Of a DNA stretch of 64,000 bases, positions 52,803 to 60,977 are shown piece by piece. The translations under genes and the position numbers were made by a program. The notes under the pieces are model-generated. The model saw nothing but the letters and a program-made list of their open reading frames with translations. It did no database searches and was not told the origin of the DNA. The stretch comes from Paenibacillus phytorum (GTDB taxonomy: Bacteria; Bacillota; Bacilli; Paenibacillales; NBRC-103111), in the NCBI RefSeq assembly GCF_013141715.1, contig NZ_WHOA01000190.1:1-64000 (forward strand), written 5' to 3'. Position 1 is the first letter of the stretch. The number at the start of each line of letters is the position of its first letter.

Positions 52803-53513
52803 TCATGCCTCAAACGGGAACACGCCCAGCGGTTCGTACGCCGGTTGGCGGCCCAAGTGGCTGCGGTAGAGGACGATGTCCTCTACCCGCCACACGGGCC
52901 AGCCGCCGGCAGGCGCTCCAACCGCTGCTAGGGCGGAGCGCTTGAAAGGCCCCGCCGCTGTGCGGTAGCGGCGGGCTAGCGTGAGGTGCGGCCGATAGGC
53001 GCGAGCCTCGGCCGGGAAGCCGTGGCGGGCGCAGACGCCCGCGACCTCGCGCTGCAGCGCAGCAAGCGCGTCTAGGTCGCCGGCGAGGCCCGCCCAGAGG
53101 ATCGACGGCGCCGCCGGAGGTCCGAACACGCCGAGGCCCTCGGCGTGCAGGGTTAGCGGCAGCGCAGCTGCAGCAAGCTGGCGCAGGTCGGCTGCCAGCG
53201 CTTCGGCCGTCTCGGCGGATGTGTCGCCGAGGAAGCTTAACGTGACGTGGACGTCCTGCGGATGCGTCCACTTTTGGAAAGGCAGCACCTTCTGGATGCT
53301 TTCTTTCCATATGTCGAGCTCCCGCTGGACGTCTTGCGGGAGCTGAATGCCTACGAACAGCCGATACATCTCGGAGGCGTTCGTGGAACTTGAGTTGTTT
53401 GTTGAACTCGAAGCGTTTCTGGAACTTTGTGCGTTCGTGGAATTTAAGGTGTTGGAGTTTTCAGAATTCGCAGCGTTTGTAGAACTTTCTCCTATCGTAT
53501 CAAGCAATGTCAT
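52803..53513 (-). CDS. thpR: RNA 2',3'-cyclic phosphodiesterase (ThpR, 2H family)
   Basis: About 236 residues. The C-terminal 190 are a 2H phosphoesterase with both HxTx motifs (His89-Val-Thr91 in HVTLSFLG, His176-Leu-Thr178 in HLTLARRY); the domain begins MYRLFVGIQLP. In front is a Ser/Asn/Thr-rich linker encoded by an 18-bp repeat. The start at 53513 has AAAGGAG 12 nt upstream; no ribosome site stands at the methionine that begins the core. Coding sequence from 52800 to 53360 is strikingly GC-rich beside its neighbours. Confidence 0.78.
   Translation of the reverse strand: MTLLDTIGESSTNAANSENSNTLNSTNAQSSRNASSSTNNSSSTNASEMYRLFVGIQLPQDVQRELDIWKESIQKVLPFQKWTHPQDVHVTLSFLGDTSAETAEALAADLRQLAAAALPLTLHAEGLGVFGPPAAPSILWAGLAGDLDALAALQREVAGVCARHGFPAEARAYRPHLTLARRYRTAAGPFKRSALAAVGAPAGGWPVWRVEDIVLYRSHLGRQPAYEPLGVFPFEA
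53377..53490. repeat. 18-bp degenerate minisatellite within thpR
   Basis: On the plus strand units begin at 53377, 53395, 53413 and 53431, each near GCGTTYGTGGAACTTGAG, with a further unit at 53473. On the coding strand they give the repeated Ser-Ser-Thr-Asn-Ala pattern. Confidence 0.7.
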
Positions 53514-53655
53514 AAATAAATTAGGCTCCTTTTGTATCCAAATCTGTTCTCTTCTTCGTTCTTCTCCTAGCATTGCCAACTGAGGTTTTACTTGATGCAT
53601 GAAGAGAATATTGCTATCATAGCGATAATACAAAAAAGCAAAGGTGTGGTCATTC

Positions 53656-54744
53656 ATGGGAAATAGGGCCTATAACTTTAACGCAGGGCCTGCGGCATTA
53701 CCGCTCGAAGTATTGCAGAAAGCACAAGAGGAGCTTGTCGAATTTAAAGGTATCGGCATGTCCATTATGGAAATTTCTCACCGCAGCGCGGAGTTTGAGC
53801 AAGTACATAATGAAACGCAGCAATTGTTGAAACAAATTTTTAGTATCCCTGATGGGTACCAAGTGCAGTTTCTTCAAGGTGGTGCGAGTACACAATTCGC
53901 CATGATTCCGCTTAATTTTCTAAAGCCAGGTAAAGTAGGCAGCTATGTGCTTACAGGTGCATGGGCGGAGAAAGCTGTTCAGGAAGCAAGCTTGTTCGGA
54001 GAAGTTGTCATCGCAGCAAGCTCGAAAGAACAGAAATTTATGAAAATTCCGGACTTGAGTGAAATCAACATTCATCCGGATTCCGCTTATTTGCATTTGA
54101 CTTCGAATGAAACAATTGAAGGTGCTCAGTTCCAGAGTTTTCCAGATACAGGGAATGTGCCGTTAATCGGGGACATGTCCAGTGATATCTTGAGCCGTCC
54201 TGTTGATGTTTCGAAATTCGGCATGATCTATGCAGGAGCGCAAAAGAATCTAGGTCCTTCTGGTGTAACTGTGGTTATTGTTAAGGAAGATTTATTACAA
54301 GATCTGCCTAAAACGATTCCAACCATGCTTCGCTACGAAATCCATAGCAAAAACAATTCTCTTTACAATACACCACCAGTTTATTCAATCTACATGATGA
54401 ACCTAGTATTAAAATGGATTCAGGAACAAGGTGGACTAGCTGTCGTCCAGAAAAATAACCTTGAGAAATCAGGTTTAATTTATAGCGCAATCGACCAAAG
54501 CGGTGGTTTCTACCGTGGACCTGTTGATGTTGGCAGTCGTTCCGCGATGAATATCACGTTCCGTTTGCAGGATGAAGAGCTGGAGAAGAAGTTCATCAAG
54601 GAAACCGAGCAGAACGGATTCGTTGGGTTGAAGGGTCATCGCAGTGTAGGCGGTTTGAGAGCATCTACGTATAATGCTGTTCCTTATGCATCCTGCAAAG
54701 CGCTCGCTGAGTTCATGAGTGATTTCCAAAAACGCAACGGTTAA
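53656..54744 (+). CDS. serC: Phosphoserine aminotransferase
   Basis: 362 residues, class V PLP aminotransferase of serine synthesis. NFNAGPAALPLEVL, SIMEISHRS, GGASTQFAMIP, the PLP lysine in YAGAQKNLGPSGV and HRSVGGLRASTYNA are all SerC hallmarks. ATG at 53656 follows AAAGGTG. It stands between the divergent thpR and a terminator. Confidence 0.96.
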   Translation: MGNRAYNFNAGPAALPLEVLQKAQEELVEFKGIGMSIMEISHRSAEFEQVHNETQQLLKQIFSIPDGYQVQFLQGGASTQFAMIPLNFLKPGKVGSYVLTGAWAEKAVQEASLFGEVVIAASSKEQKFMKIPDLSEINIHPDSAYLHLTSNETIEGAQFQSFPDTGNVPLIGDMSSDILSRPVDVSKFGMIYAGAQKNLGPSGVTVVIVKEDLLQDLPKTIPTMLRYEIHSKNNSLYNTPPVYSIYMMNLVLKWIQEQGGLAVVQKNNLEKSGLIYSAIDQSGGFYRGPVDVGSRSAMNITFRLQDEELEKKFIKETEQNGFVGLKGHRSVGGLRASTYNAVPYASCKALAEFMSDFQKRNG

Positions 54745-54755
54745 GAAATAAGATT

Positions 54756-54800
54756 AAGCTATTCATGGCACCCTCGTGTGCACGTGAATAGCTTTTTTTG
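54756..54800 (+). terminator. Terminator after serC
   Basis: AAGCTATTCATG / CGTGAATAGCTT hairpin with T7. From here to about 55030 the sequence is AT-rich with no coding signal. Confidence 0.8.
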
Positions 54801-55038
54801 TTTCTGGATAGGAATGTGGCATCTTCGCTATTAAAGACCTTAGACGGACTCTGAGATGGCTTAATGAGCCTATATTTGGAATGGAATGGATCAATATCTA
54901 GTGAGCTCAAAGCCCTAATCTTGTATTCGACAAATTCAAAAAATCAAGTCAAAATTGAAAAAATATTTTCAAAGCCTTCCGAGCCACGCCCTGTCTAGGT
55001 TTACGTATTTTGCTAGTCAAAAAGCGCCTTTTTACTCG

Positions 55039-55091
55039 TTGACAAACACAATATATTGATATAAATTTGAATCTATCAACTAGATATCGTG
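55039..55091 (+). promoter_or_regulatory. nrd promoter with tandem NrdR boxes
   Basis: TTGACA at 55039-55044 with a TATAAAT-type -10 at 55060-55066. Box 1 is ACACAATATATTGAT at 55046-55060, inside the promoter; box 2 is CAACTAGATATCGTG at 55077-55091 (reverse complement CACGATATCTAGTTG). Both resemble the NrdR consensus ACACWATATMTWGTG, and their centres are 31 bp apart, three helical turns, as known for NrdR pairs. Confidence 0.7.
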
Positions 55092-55163
55092 AAAAAAGCG
55101 AAACACACAACTGCTAGAATTTGTGAAAAAATAGGGTCAAATTCCGTTATAAACCGCATGATT

Positions 55164-55221
55164 GACGCCTTTTTCCTAGGATGCGTATTTCTGAAATTCG
55201 CATATTTTGTCGAAAGGCGTT
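55164..55221 (+). promoter_or_regulatory. Nested hairpin in the nrd leader
   Basis: GACGCCTTT...GAAAGGCGT encloses an inner ATGCG...CGCAT stem, in an untranslated leader of about 250 nt before nrdI. No T-run follows, so it is not a terminator. Confidence 0.4.
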
Positions 55222-55333
55222 GGCGAATTCCACCTTGGATTGCACGGAATGATTCATTTGTTTACTACATATAGGGTTACTTACATAAGCGGTACTAGAT
55301 AGTGAATAAGAGAGTGTTAGGAGACGGAAACCC

Positions 55334-55693
55334 ATGCTGATTGCTTACGATTCGAAAACGGGAAATGTTCGCCGATTTATTGCTAAGCTCAAAATGCCTG
55401 CGATTCAAATTGAGGAAGCGATGAAAATGGACGAGCCTTTCGTGCTCGTTACCTATACAACCGGTTTTGGTCAAGTTCCTCCGAAGGTAGCTTCTTTCCT
55501 AGAAAGCAATGCCTCTCGTCTTATCGGAGTAGCAGCAAGTGGTAACCGCAACTGGGGAGACGGATTTGCCAAAAGCGCAGATACGATCTCACAGCAGTAC
55601 GATGTGCCTGTGTTAACCAAGTTTGAGTTATCTGGCACCAAAAATGACGTAGAACGATTTGTTCAGGGGGTACATGCAATTGCGGCACATTGA
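55334..55693 (+). CDS. nrdI: NrdI flavodoxin-like protein
   Basis: 119 residues with a flavodoxin-like fold (AYDSKTGNVRRF phosphate loop, TYTTGFGQVP, ASGNRNWGDGF). NrdI supplies the oxidant that activates the dimanganese-tyrosyl radical cofactor of NrdF. TAGGAGACGG precedes the ATG. It overlaps nrdE by 20 bp. Confidence 0.94.
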   Translation: MLIAYDSKTGNVRRFIAKLKMPAIQIEEAMKMDEPFVLVTYTTGFGQVPPKVASFLESNASRLIGVAASGNRNWGDGFAKSADTISQQYDVPVLTKFELSGTKNDVERFVQGVHAIAAH

Positions 55694-57764
55694 GCTGAAT
55701 AATTTATTGATGCAACGCGGAGCGGATGGCTTTTTCCAACTAGAGAAGGATAAAGAAGCTGTTGAAGTTTTTATGAAGGAAGTCCACAGTAAAAGCCTCA
55801 CTTTCCCCGATACTTCTTCTAAAGTTCGTTATATGATCGATCATAACTATTACGAGAACGTATATGAGAAATATACACAAGATGAAGTTAACGATGTTTA
55901 TCAAGTGGCCCACGATAATCAATTCGAGTTCGCCTCCTACATGGCAGCTTCGAAATTTTATACGGATTACGCTTTACGCAGTGATGACAAGTCCTTATAC
56001 CTGGAACATTTCGCGGATCGCGTTGCTATTGTTGCTTTGTACTTGGGACGTGGGAACGTAGAAACTGCGCGTGTTCTTGCTGTCTCGATGATGGAACAAC
56101 GCTTGCAACCAGCAACACCGACGTTCCTTAATGCAGGTAAGAGCCGCCGAGGCGAAATGGTATCCTGCTTCCTGCTGGAGATGGACGATTCTCTTAATTC
56201 TATTAACTACGTGCTAGCTACCTGCATGCAGCTTTCCAAAATTGGCGGTGGCGTAGCCGTGAACTTGTCCAAGCTTCGTGGTCGCGGTGAAACGATTAAA
56301 GGTGTGGAAAACGCCGCAAAAGGAATTATGCCGGTTCTTAAGCTCATGGAGGATGCTTTCTCCTATGCAGATCAAATGGGTCAGCGCAAGGGTTCAGGAG
56401 CTGCTTACTACAACATTTTCGGCTGGGACGTTATGGAGTTCCTAGATAGTAAGAAAATTAATGCGGATGAGAAATCTCGTCTGAAGACACTGTCCATCGG
56501 TCTCATTGTACCGAACAAGTTTTACAAGTTGGCTGAAGAGAACCAGCCGTTGCATGTATTTGCTCCTTACACGGTACTGCAAGCCTATGGTAAGCATCTG
56601 GATGATATCGATCTCGATGAGATGTACGATGAACTGCTGGCCAATCCGAAAGTGAAGAAAAAGGTTGTCATGAGTGCGCGTGACATGCTAGTTAAAATTG
56701 CGACTACCCAACTGGAATCCGGTTATCCATATATGATGAACCGTACGAATGCCAACAAGGATCATGCCTTGAAAGGTATCGGTACGATTAAAATGTCTAA
56801 TCTCTGTACAGAGATTTTCCAACTGCAAGAAACTTCGGAAATCAACGATTACGGCCAAGATGATCTTATTCTAAGAGATATCAGCTGTAACCTCGCTTCC
56901 ATGAACATTGCAAACGTAATGGATCGTAAGAAACTGCGCGAAACCGTTCACGAGGGCATGATTGCATTGACTTCTGTTAGTGATATGACGACGATCTGCA
57001 ATGCGCCGGGAGTTGCCAAAGCAAACCGTGAGCTGCACTCCGTTGGTCTCGGTGTTATGAATCTTCATGGCTACTTGTCTAAGAACAAAATTAGCTATGA
57101 GAGTGATGAAGCCAAAGATTTCGTCCGTACGTTCTTCATGGCTATGAACTATTATTCGATTGAGAAAAGTATGGAAATTGCCAAATCCTCGGGGCAAACC
57201 TTCGAAGGCTTTGAGCTATCCGAATATGCGAATGGCGACTATTTCAACCGGTACACGGAGACGGATTACCGTCCGCTTACGGATAAAGTGAAGTCCTTGT
57301 TTGAGGGAATGCCGATTCCATCACCAAGCGACTGGGCCAAGTTAAAAGAAGATGTAAAAACCAATGGTCTTTATCATGCTTACCGATTGGCCGTTGCTCC
57401 AACACAAAGTATTTCTTATATTCAAAATGCTACTTCGAGTGTCATGCCAATTGTAGAACCTATCGAGACTCGAACTTATGCGAACTCAACAACGTACTAT
57501 CCGATGCCTTTCATGGCACGCGATAATTTCTTTTACTATAAATCTGCTTATCAAATGGATCAGTTTAAGATTCTTGATCTTATTGCTGAAATTCAAACAC
57601 ATGTGGATCAAGGGATTTCAACCATTTTACATGTAAATAGCGATGTTTCGACGAGACAACTTGCTAAACTATACCTCTATGCGGCACACAAAGGACTTAA
57701 ATCGCTCTACTACACGCGAACGAATCAGCTATCCGTTGAGGAATGCGTCAGCTGCTCGGTGTAA
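55674..57764 (+). CDS. nrdE: Class Ib ribonucleotide reductase large subunit
   Basis: 696 residues, catalytic subunit for making deoxyribonucleotides under air. Glycyl and cysteine sites include MVSCFLLEMDDSLNSI, NLCTEIFQ and the C-terminal redox pair EECVSCSV. The N-terminus (MQLRHIELNNLLMQ) lacks an ATP-cone, as usual for NrdE. The ATG at 55674 sits after CAGGGGGT inside the end of nrdI. Confidence 0.95.
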   Translation: MQLRHIELNNLLMQRGADGFFQLEKDKEAVEVFMKEVHSKSLTFPDTSSKVRYMIDHNYYENVYEKYTQDEVNDVYQVAHDNQFEFASYMAASKFYTDYALRSDDKSLYLEHFADRVAIVALYLGRGNVETARVLAVSMMEQRLQPATPTFLNAGKSRRGEMVSCFLLEMDDSLNSINYVLATCMQLSKIGGGVAVNLSKLRGRGETIKGVENAAKGIMPVLKLMEDAFSYADQMGQRKGSGAAYYNIFGWDVMEFLDSKKINADEKSRLKTLSIGLIVPNKFYKLAEENQPLHVFAPYTVLQAYGKHLDDIDLDEMYDELLANPKVKKKVVMSARDMLVKIATTQLESGYPYMMNRTNANKDHALKGIGTIKMSNLCTEIFQLQETSEINDYGQDDLILRDISCNLASMNIANVMDRKKLRETVHEGMIALTSVSDMTTICNAPGVAKANRELHSVGLGVMNLHGYLSKNKISYESDEAKDFVRTFFMAMNYYSIEKSMEIAKSSGQTFEGFELSEYANGDYFNRYTETDYRPLTDKVKSLFEGMPIPSPSDWAKLKEDVKTNGLYHAYRLAVAPTQSISYIQNATSSVMPIVEPIETRTYANSTTYYPMPFMARDNFFYYKSAYQMDQFKILDLIAEIQTHVDQGISTILHVNSDVSTRQLAKLYLYAAHKGLKSLYYTRTNQLSVEECVSCSV

Positions 57765-57786
57765 TTTGGAAGGGGATTGAATATAA

Positions 57787-58773
57787 ATGAGTACGGCCAC
57801 TACCCTAAATAATGCCAGGAAAGCTGTGAATTGGAATCGTCCCGATGATGATTTTACGATCACTTTCTGGAATCAAAATATTATGCAGTTCTGGACAGAT
57901 GAGGAAATCCCATTATCTGATGATAAAATGTCATGGATCACATTAAGTGGTGCAGAACGTGAACTTTACATGAAAGTACTCGGTGGCCTTACGCTGCTCG
58001 ATACCATGCAAGGCGGCGTTGGCATGCCGAAGATTCTTGAGCATGTCGATGGGCTCCAGCGCAAAGCTGTGCTAAGCTTCATGGGTATGATGGAACAAAT
58101 ACATGCGAAGTCCTACAGCAGTATTTTCACCACGTTGTCTACAACGGAAGAAATCAATGAGCTGTTCCTATGGGTTGAACGCAATCCTTACTTGCAGTTC
58201 AAGGCAAACAAGATATCCCACTTCTACGAAAACATTGGAACACCTAAAGAGCTATACTTGGCTATGGCAGCATCTGTCTTGCTGGAGAGCTACTTGTTTT
58301 ATAGCGGCTTCTATTATCCGCTTTACTTGGCCGGACAAGGTAAAATGACGAGCAGTGGCGAAATTATCGATTTGATTTTACGCGATGAGAGTATTCATGG
58401 TCTGTATATCGGTGTGTTGGCACAAGAGGTTTATGCGGAGTTAAGCCCTGCTGAGCAGGATGAGGCATACGCAACATTGTGTGCCTTGCTGAAGGAGCTT
58501 CATGCCAATGAGGAAAGCTATACAGAAACTCTCTATGGGCCTTTGGGCTTGGCAGAAGAAGTGAAAGCTTTCTTACGCTACAACGCGAATAAAGCGTTCA
58601 TGAACCTTGGCGTAGATCCCATTTTCGAAGAAGAGGATATTAATCCGATTGTTCTTAACGGTCTGAGCACGAAGACGAAGCAGCATGACTTTTTCTCGAA
58701 AAAAGGGAATGGTTATGTCCGCACGATTCACGTTGAAGCGTTGACGGATGATGATTTCCTTTTTGGGGATTGA
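57787..58773 (+). CDS. nrdF: Class Ib ribonucleotide reductase small subunit
   Basis: 328 residues, ferritin-like radical subunit that holds the dimetal site and tyrosyl radical (MMEQIHAKSYSSIF, RDESIHGLYIGVLAQ). GGAAGGGG precedes the ATG. It ends the operon; I see no clear terminator before the glpP promoter 44 bp on. Confidence 0.95.
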   Translation: MSTATTLNNARKAVNWNRPDDDFTITFWNQNIMQFWTDEEIPLSDDKMSWITLSGAERELYMKVLGGLTLLDTMQGGVGMPKILEHVDGLQRKAVLSFMGMMEQIHAKSYSSIFTTLSTTEEINELFLWVERNPYLQFKANKISHFYENIGTPKELYLAMAASVLLESYLFYSGFYYPLYLAGQGKMTSSGEIIDLILRDESIHGLYIGVLAQEVYAELSPAEQDEAYATLCALLKELHANEESYTETLYGPLGLAEEVKAFLRYNANKAFMNLGVDPIFEEEDINPIVLNGLSTKTKQHDFFSKKGNGYVRTIHVEALTDDDFLFGD

Positions 58774-58816
58774 ACATAAACATGGTTAGCTACGGATTTA
58801 ACGGAGTGAGATTGTG

Positions 58817-58845
58817 TTGACAAAAGTCGATACCGATTTTATAAT
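58817..58845 (+). promoter_or_regulatory. Consensus SigA promoter of glpP
   Basis: TTGACA, 17 bp, TATAAT: a perfect promoter. Confidence 0.85.
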
Positions 58846-58882
58846 TCAAACTAAATCATATCCATTGAATACGGTTAGGTTC

Positions 58883-58962
58883 GAATATAGAGAGAAACCC
58901 TTTCCCGTGATCATATCCTTCAACTGGAGGGGTATGTTCATTGTGGTCAGGGTTTTTATTTA
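58883..58962 (+). promoter_or_regulatory. glpP leader: antiterminator-type hairpin (leader 1)
   Basis: GAATATA, 4 nt, then a long stem: AAACCCT, CCGTGAT and CATATCC pair in order with GGGTATG, ATTGTGG and AGGGTTT, followed by TTTTATTTAT. It is an intrinsic terminator in the leader of glpP. The preceding motif matches 5 of 7 positions of GAGACTA in leaders 2 and 3. Confidence 0.65.
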
Positions 58963-58984
58963 TCTGTTTGAAAGGGGAGTTTAT

Positions 58985-59542
58985 ATGTATCCAATAATCG
59001 ATCTTGTAGAGCATCAAACCATTGCCACCGTACAAAAAGAAGAAGAACTAGAGCTTGCTATAAAGAGTCAGGCCAATATTGTTTTTCTGCTAATGGGCTC
59101 CATCTTCAATGTTCAGGAATTGGTGGATAAGATAAAGGGCGCAGGTAAGCAAGTCTTTATTCATGTAGAATTCATAGAAGGAATAGTGGCTGATCGGACC
59201 GGAATATCTTATTTAGCGAAAAATGTAAAGCCTACCGGCATCATTTCTACAAAAGGTAACCTCATTCGGATTGCGAAAGACATGAATTTGATGGCCATTC
59301 AACGTATTTTCCTAATTGATCACAGCGCCGTGCTAAGAGGGATCAAAGCGGCGGAGCAAAGCCAGCCGGATGCGATTGAGGTCATGCCTGGCATTATGCC
59401 CCACATTATCGAGGGGCTAACTTCGATGACTCCCTACCCCATTATTGCGGGGGGACTTGTTGATAATCGGAGGGAAATAGACGAGGCTTTGCACGCTGGG
59501 GCGTTGGCAGTCTCTACAGGGAAATCTGAGTTATGGCAATAG
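58985..59542 (+). CDS. glpP: Glycerol-3-phosphate-responsive antiterminator
   Basis: 185 residues, the GlpP family (IIDLVEHQTIATVQKEEELE, HVEFIEGIVADRTGISYLA, STKGNLIRIAKDMN, PGIMPHIIEGLTSM, AGGLVDNRREI), a TIM-barrel RNA-binding protein. In Bacillus, GlpP with glycerol 3-phosphate lets polymerase pass leader terminators of glp genes. I start it at the ATG at 58985 after AAAGGGGAG; the in-frame sequence upstream is promoter and leader. No glpD, glpF or glpK lies in the window. Confidence 0.9.
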   Translation: MYPIIDLVEHQTIATVQKEEELELAIKSQANIVFLLMGSIFNVQELVDKIKGAGKQVFIHVEFIEGIVADRTGISYLAKNVKPTGIISTKGNLIRIAKDMNLMAIQRIFLIDHSAVLRGIKAAEQSQPDAIEVMPGIMPHIIEGLTSMTPYPIIAGGLVDNRREIDEALHAGALAVSTGKSELWQ

Positions 59543-59553
59543 CGATTAATTGA

Positions 59554-59582
59554 TTGCGCTTTCATGATTTTTATTATATAGT
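59554..59582 (+). promoter_or_regulatory. Promoter of the second leader
   Basis: TTGCGC, 17 bp, TATAGT, about 30 bp before the GAGACTA motif. Confidence 0.45.
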
Positions 59583-59613
59583 AGCAATATTAGATTATTT
59601 TGTATCTTGGGTA

Positions 59614-59700
59614 GAGACTAATGAGAACCCCTGATTACACTGTAATTCACTTTCTAATGGGAAAGTGAGTTCATGTGTAGTCGCGGGTTCTTTATCTTTT
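59614..59700 (+). promoter_or_regulatory. Antiterminator-type leader 2
   Basis: GAGACTA at 59614-59620, 4 nt, then a stem of about 30 bp: GAACCC...CACTTTC pairs with GAAAGTG...GGGTTC, closed by a TAATGG loop and followed by TTTATCTTTTT. It lies 20 bp before the decayed MBL-fold gene. Confidence 0.65.
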
Positions 59701-59716
59701 TAGGGGGACAATTAAA

Positions 59717-59996
59717 ATGGAAATTACCTTACTAGGGACAGCCTGCGCTGTTGGCGGGACGGAAAGAGATAACACCTATTTCCTGGATTCATGAAGCGAC
59801 AACAGCCGAACGTCCACTGGTTAACCATACGAGCTTACAGGAAATAATTAATTACTATCCATTGGAACGTATTGATAAGGTGGTAGCCGTTCATTTAACC
59901 GATACAGAGCCTTATGATCGTGTCCTCGACAGTCATGTTACAGCTATTAAGGATAAAATAATCATTGGCTTTGATTTCATGAAAATTAATCTATGA
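59717..59996 (+). pseudogene. MBL-fold metallohydrolase with internal deletion
   Basis: The ATG at 59717, after AGGGGGACA, begins MEITLLGTACAVGGTERDNT and stops at 59792-59794 after 25 codons. This is a metallo-beta-lactamase-fold N-terminus. From 59790 another frame gives HEATTAERPLVNHTSLQEII, then KVVAVHLTDTEPYDRV, and ends at 59996; this looks like the C-terminal part of the same protein. The central metal-binding HxHxDH region, roughly 150 residues, is missing and the frame is shifted. I infer an out-of-frame internal deletion; the enzyme must be inactive. Confidence 0.55.
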
Positions 59997-60012
59997 TGAT
60001 GTGTAAGGGAAA

Positions 60013-60091
60013 GAGACTAGTAGAATCCCAAACCTATCAGACTGACTTTAGCCGGAAGGTGAAGTCTGTCTTAGGGTTTGGGATTTTTTTC
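60013..60091 (+). promoter_or_regulatory. Antiterminator-type leader 3
   Basis: GAGACTA at 60013-60019, 4 nt, then AATCCCAAACC pairing perfectly with GGTTTGGGATT, and an inner AGACTGACTT / AAGTCTGTCT stem, ending in T7. It lies 29 bp before the HAD phosphatase gene. Confidence 0.7.
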
Positions 60092-60119
60092 GAATTTATA
60101 GATATAGGAGTTGGAACAG

Positions 60120-60935
60120 ATGAAAGATTATGCAGGATATATATTTGATTTGGACGGCACTATTTATTTGGGGGGTCGCTTGATTGACGGCGCAGCTGAG
60201 GTGATCGAATCCCTACAATCGAGACAAAAAAAAATCTTGTTTTTAACGAATAAAACGATTGAATCCCGAGATAAATACGTTGCTAAACTGAACGGTTTGG
60301 GCATAAAAGTCGGGATTGACCAAATCTTGAGTCCGACGCTGGTTACCATTCGGTTTTTAAAAGAAAAATACGAAGACTGTAAAATATACGTGATCGGGGA
60401 AACGTTGATCAAAGAAGAATTCAAGCAAGCGGGGTTTACATTCGCTGAATCACCTGAAGAAACAGATGTAATCATCACCTCATGGGATCGTGAGTTTCAC
60501 TACTCTCATCTGGATTTTGCCTATCAAGCGATTAAGAAAGGAGCTATGGTCCTTGCCACAAATCCGGATAGAACTTGTCCGACGGAGGGAGGTGATGTTC
60601 CGGATTGCGGGGGGATGATCGGAGCTATTGAAGGAGCAACAGGAATGAAAATTGAACTCATTACCGGTAAACCATCCGTTTATATGGCCAAAGCGGCATT
60701 GGAAAGCTTGAAGCTGAACGCAGATCAATGTCTAATGACAGGCGATCGGCTTGAAACGGATATTTTGATGGGTAAACTAGCGGGTTTGCATACAGCATTG
60801 GTTTTGACGGGAATTACACAAAAGGAAGATATTTCGAAATCAGACTATCAACCGGATTATATTCTTAATTCCGTATATGACCTCTTGTTAGAGGGGGTCA
60901 TCGAAGAGACTGCAAGTACATTAGAATTGGATTGA
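60120..60935 (+). CDS. HAD-IIA family phosphatase (NagD-like)
   Basis: 271 residues. HAD motif I is FDLDGT (Asp10, Asp12), motif II LTNKTIESRDKYV, then the C2 cap and NPDRTCPTEGG, GKPSVYMAKAAL and motif IV GDRLETDILMGKLAG. Relatives dephosphorylate glycerol phosphate, phosphoglycolate, nitrophenyl phosphate or sugar phosphates. Placement under a GlpP-type leader suggests a glycerol-phosphate-related substrate, which is inference. ATG at 60120 has TAGGAG 9 bp upstream; a TTG at 60111 is too close. Confidence 0.85.
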   Translation: MKDYAGYIFDLDGTIYLGGRLIDGAAEVIESLQSRQKKILFLTNKTIESRDKYVAKLNGLGIKVGIDQILSPTLVTIRFLKEKYEDCKIYVIGETLIKEEFKQAGFTFAESPEETDVIITSWDREFHYSHLDFAYQAIKKGAMVLATNPDRTCPTEGGDVPDCGGMIGAIEGATGMKIELITGKPSVYMAKAALESLKLNADQCLMTGDRLETDILMGKLAGLHTALVLTGITQKEDISKSDYQPDYILNSVYDLLLEGVIEETASTLELD

Positions 60936-60977
60936 AATGAGACGGCGAGATCATGGGTTAATAAGAGGAGGAGAGCT

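Noticed and set aside
52810..53310. Minus-strand 166-codon Arg/Pro-rich ORF in another frame of thpR
   Set aside because: High GC removes stop codons in all frames; the frame with both HxTx motifs is the real one.
53347..53583. Plus-strand ORF with repeated AFVELE motifs
   Set aside because: It is the opposite strand of the thpR linker repeat; the repeat unit length, a multiple of three, keeps it open.
54960..55020. GAGCCACGCCCTG as a possible B12-box of a cobalamin riboswitch before nrd
   Set aside because: No other cobalamin riboswitch element is present, the class Ib enzyme does not need B12, and the stretch lies upstream of the nrd promoter.
59751..59996. Stand-alone 81-residue protein starting at 59751
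   Set aside because: Its first residues come from reading the MBL-fold start in the wrong frame; there is no suitable ribosome site, so I treat it as the tail of a broken gene.
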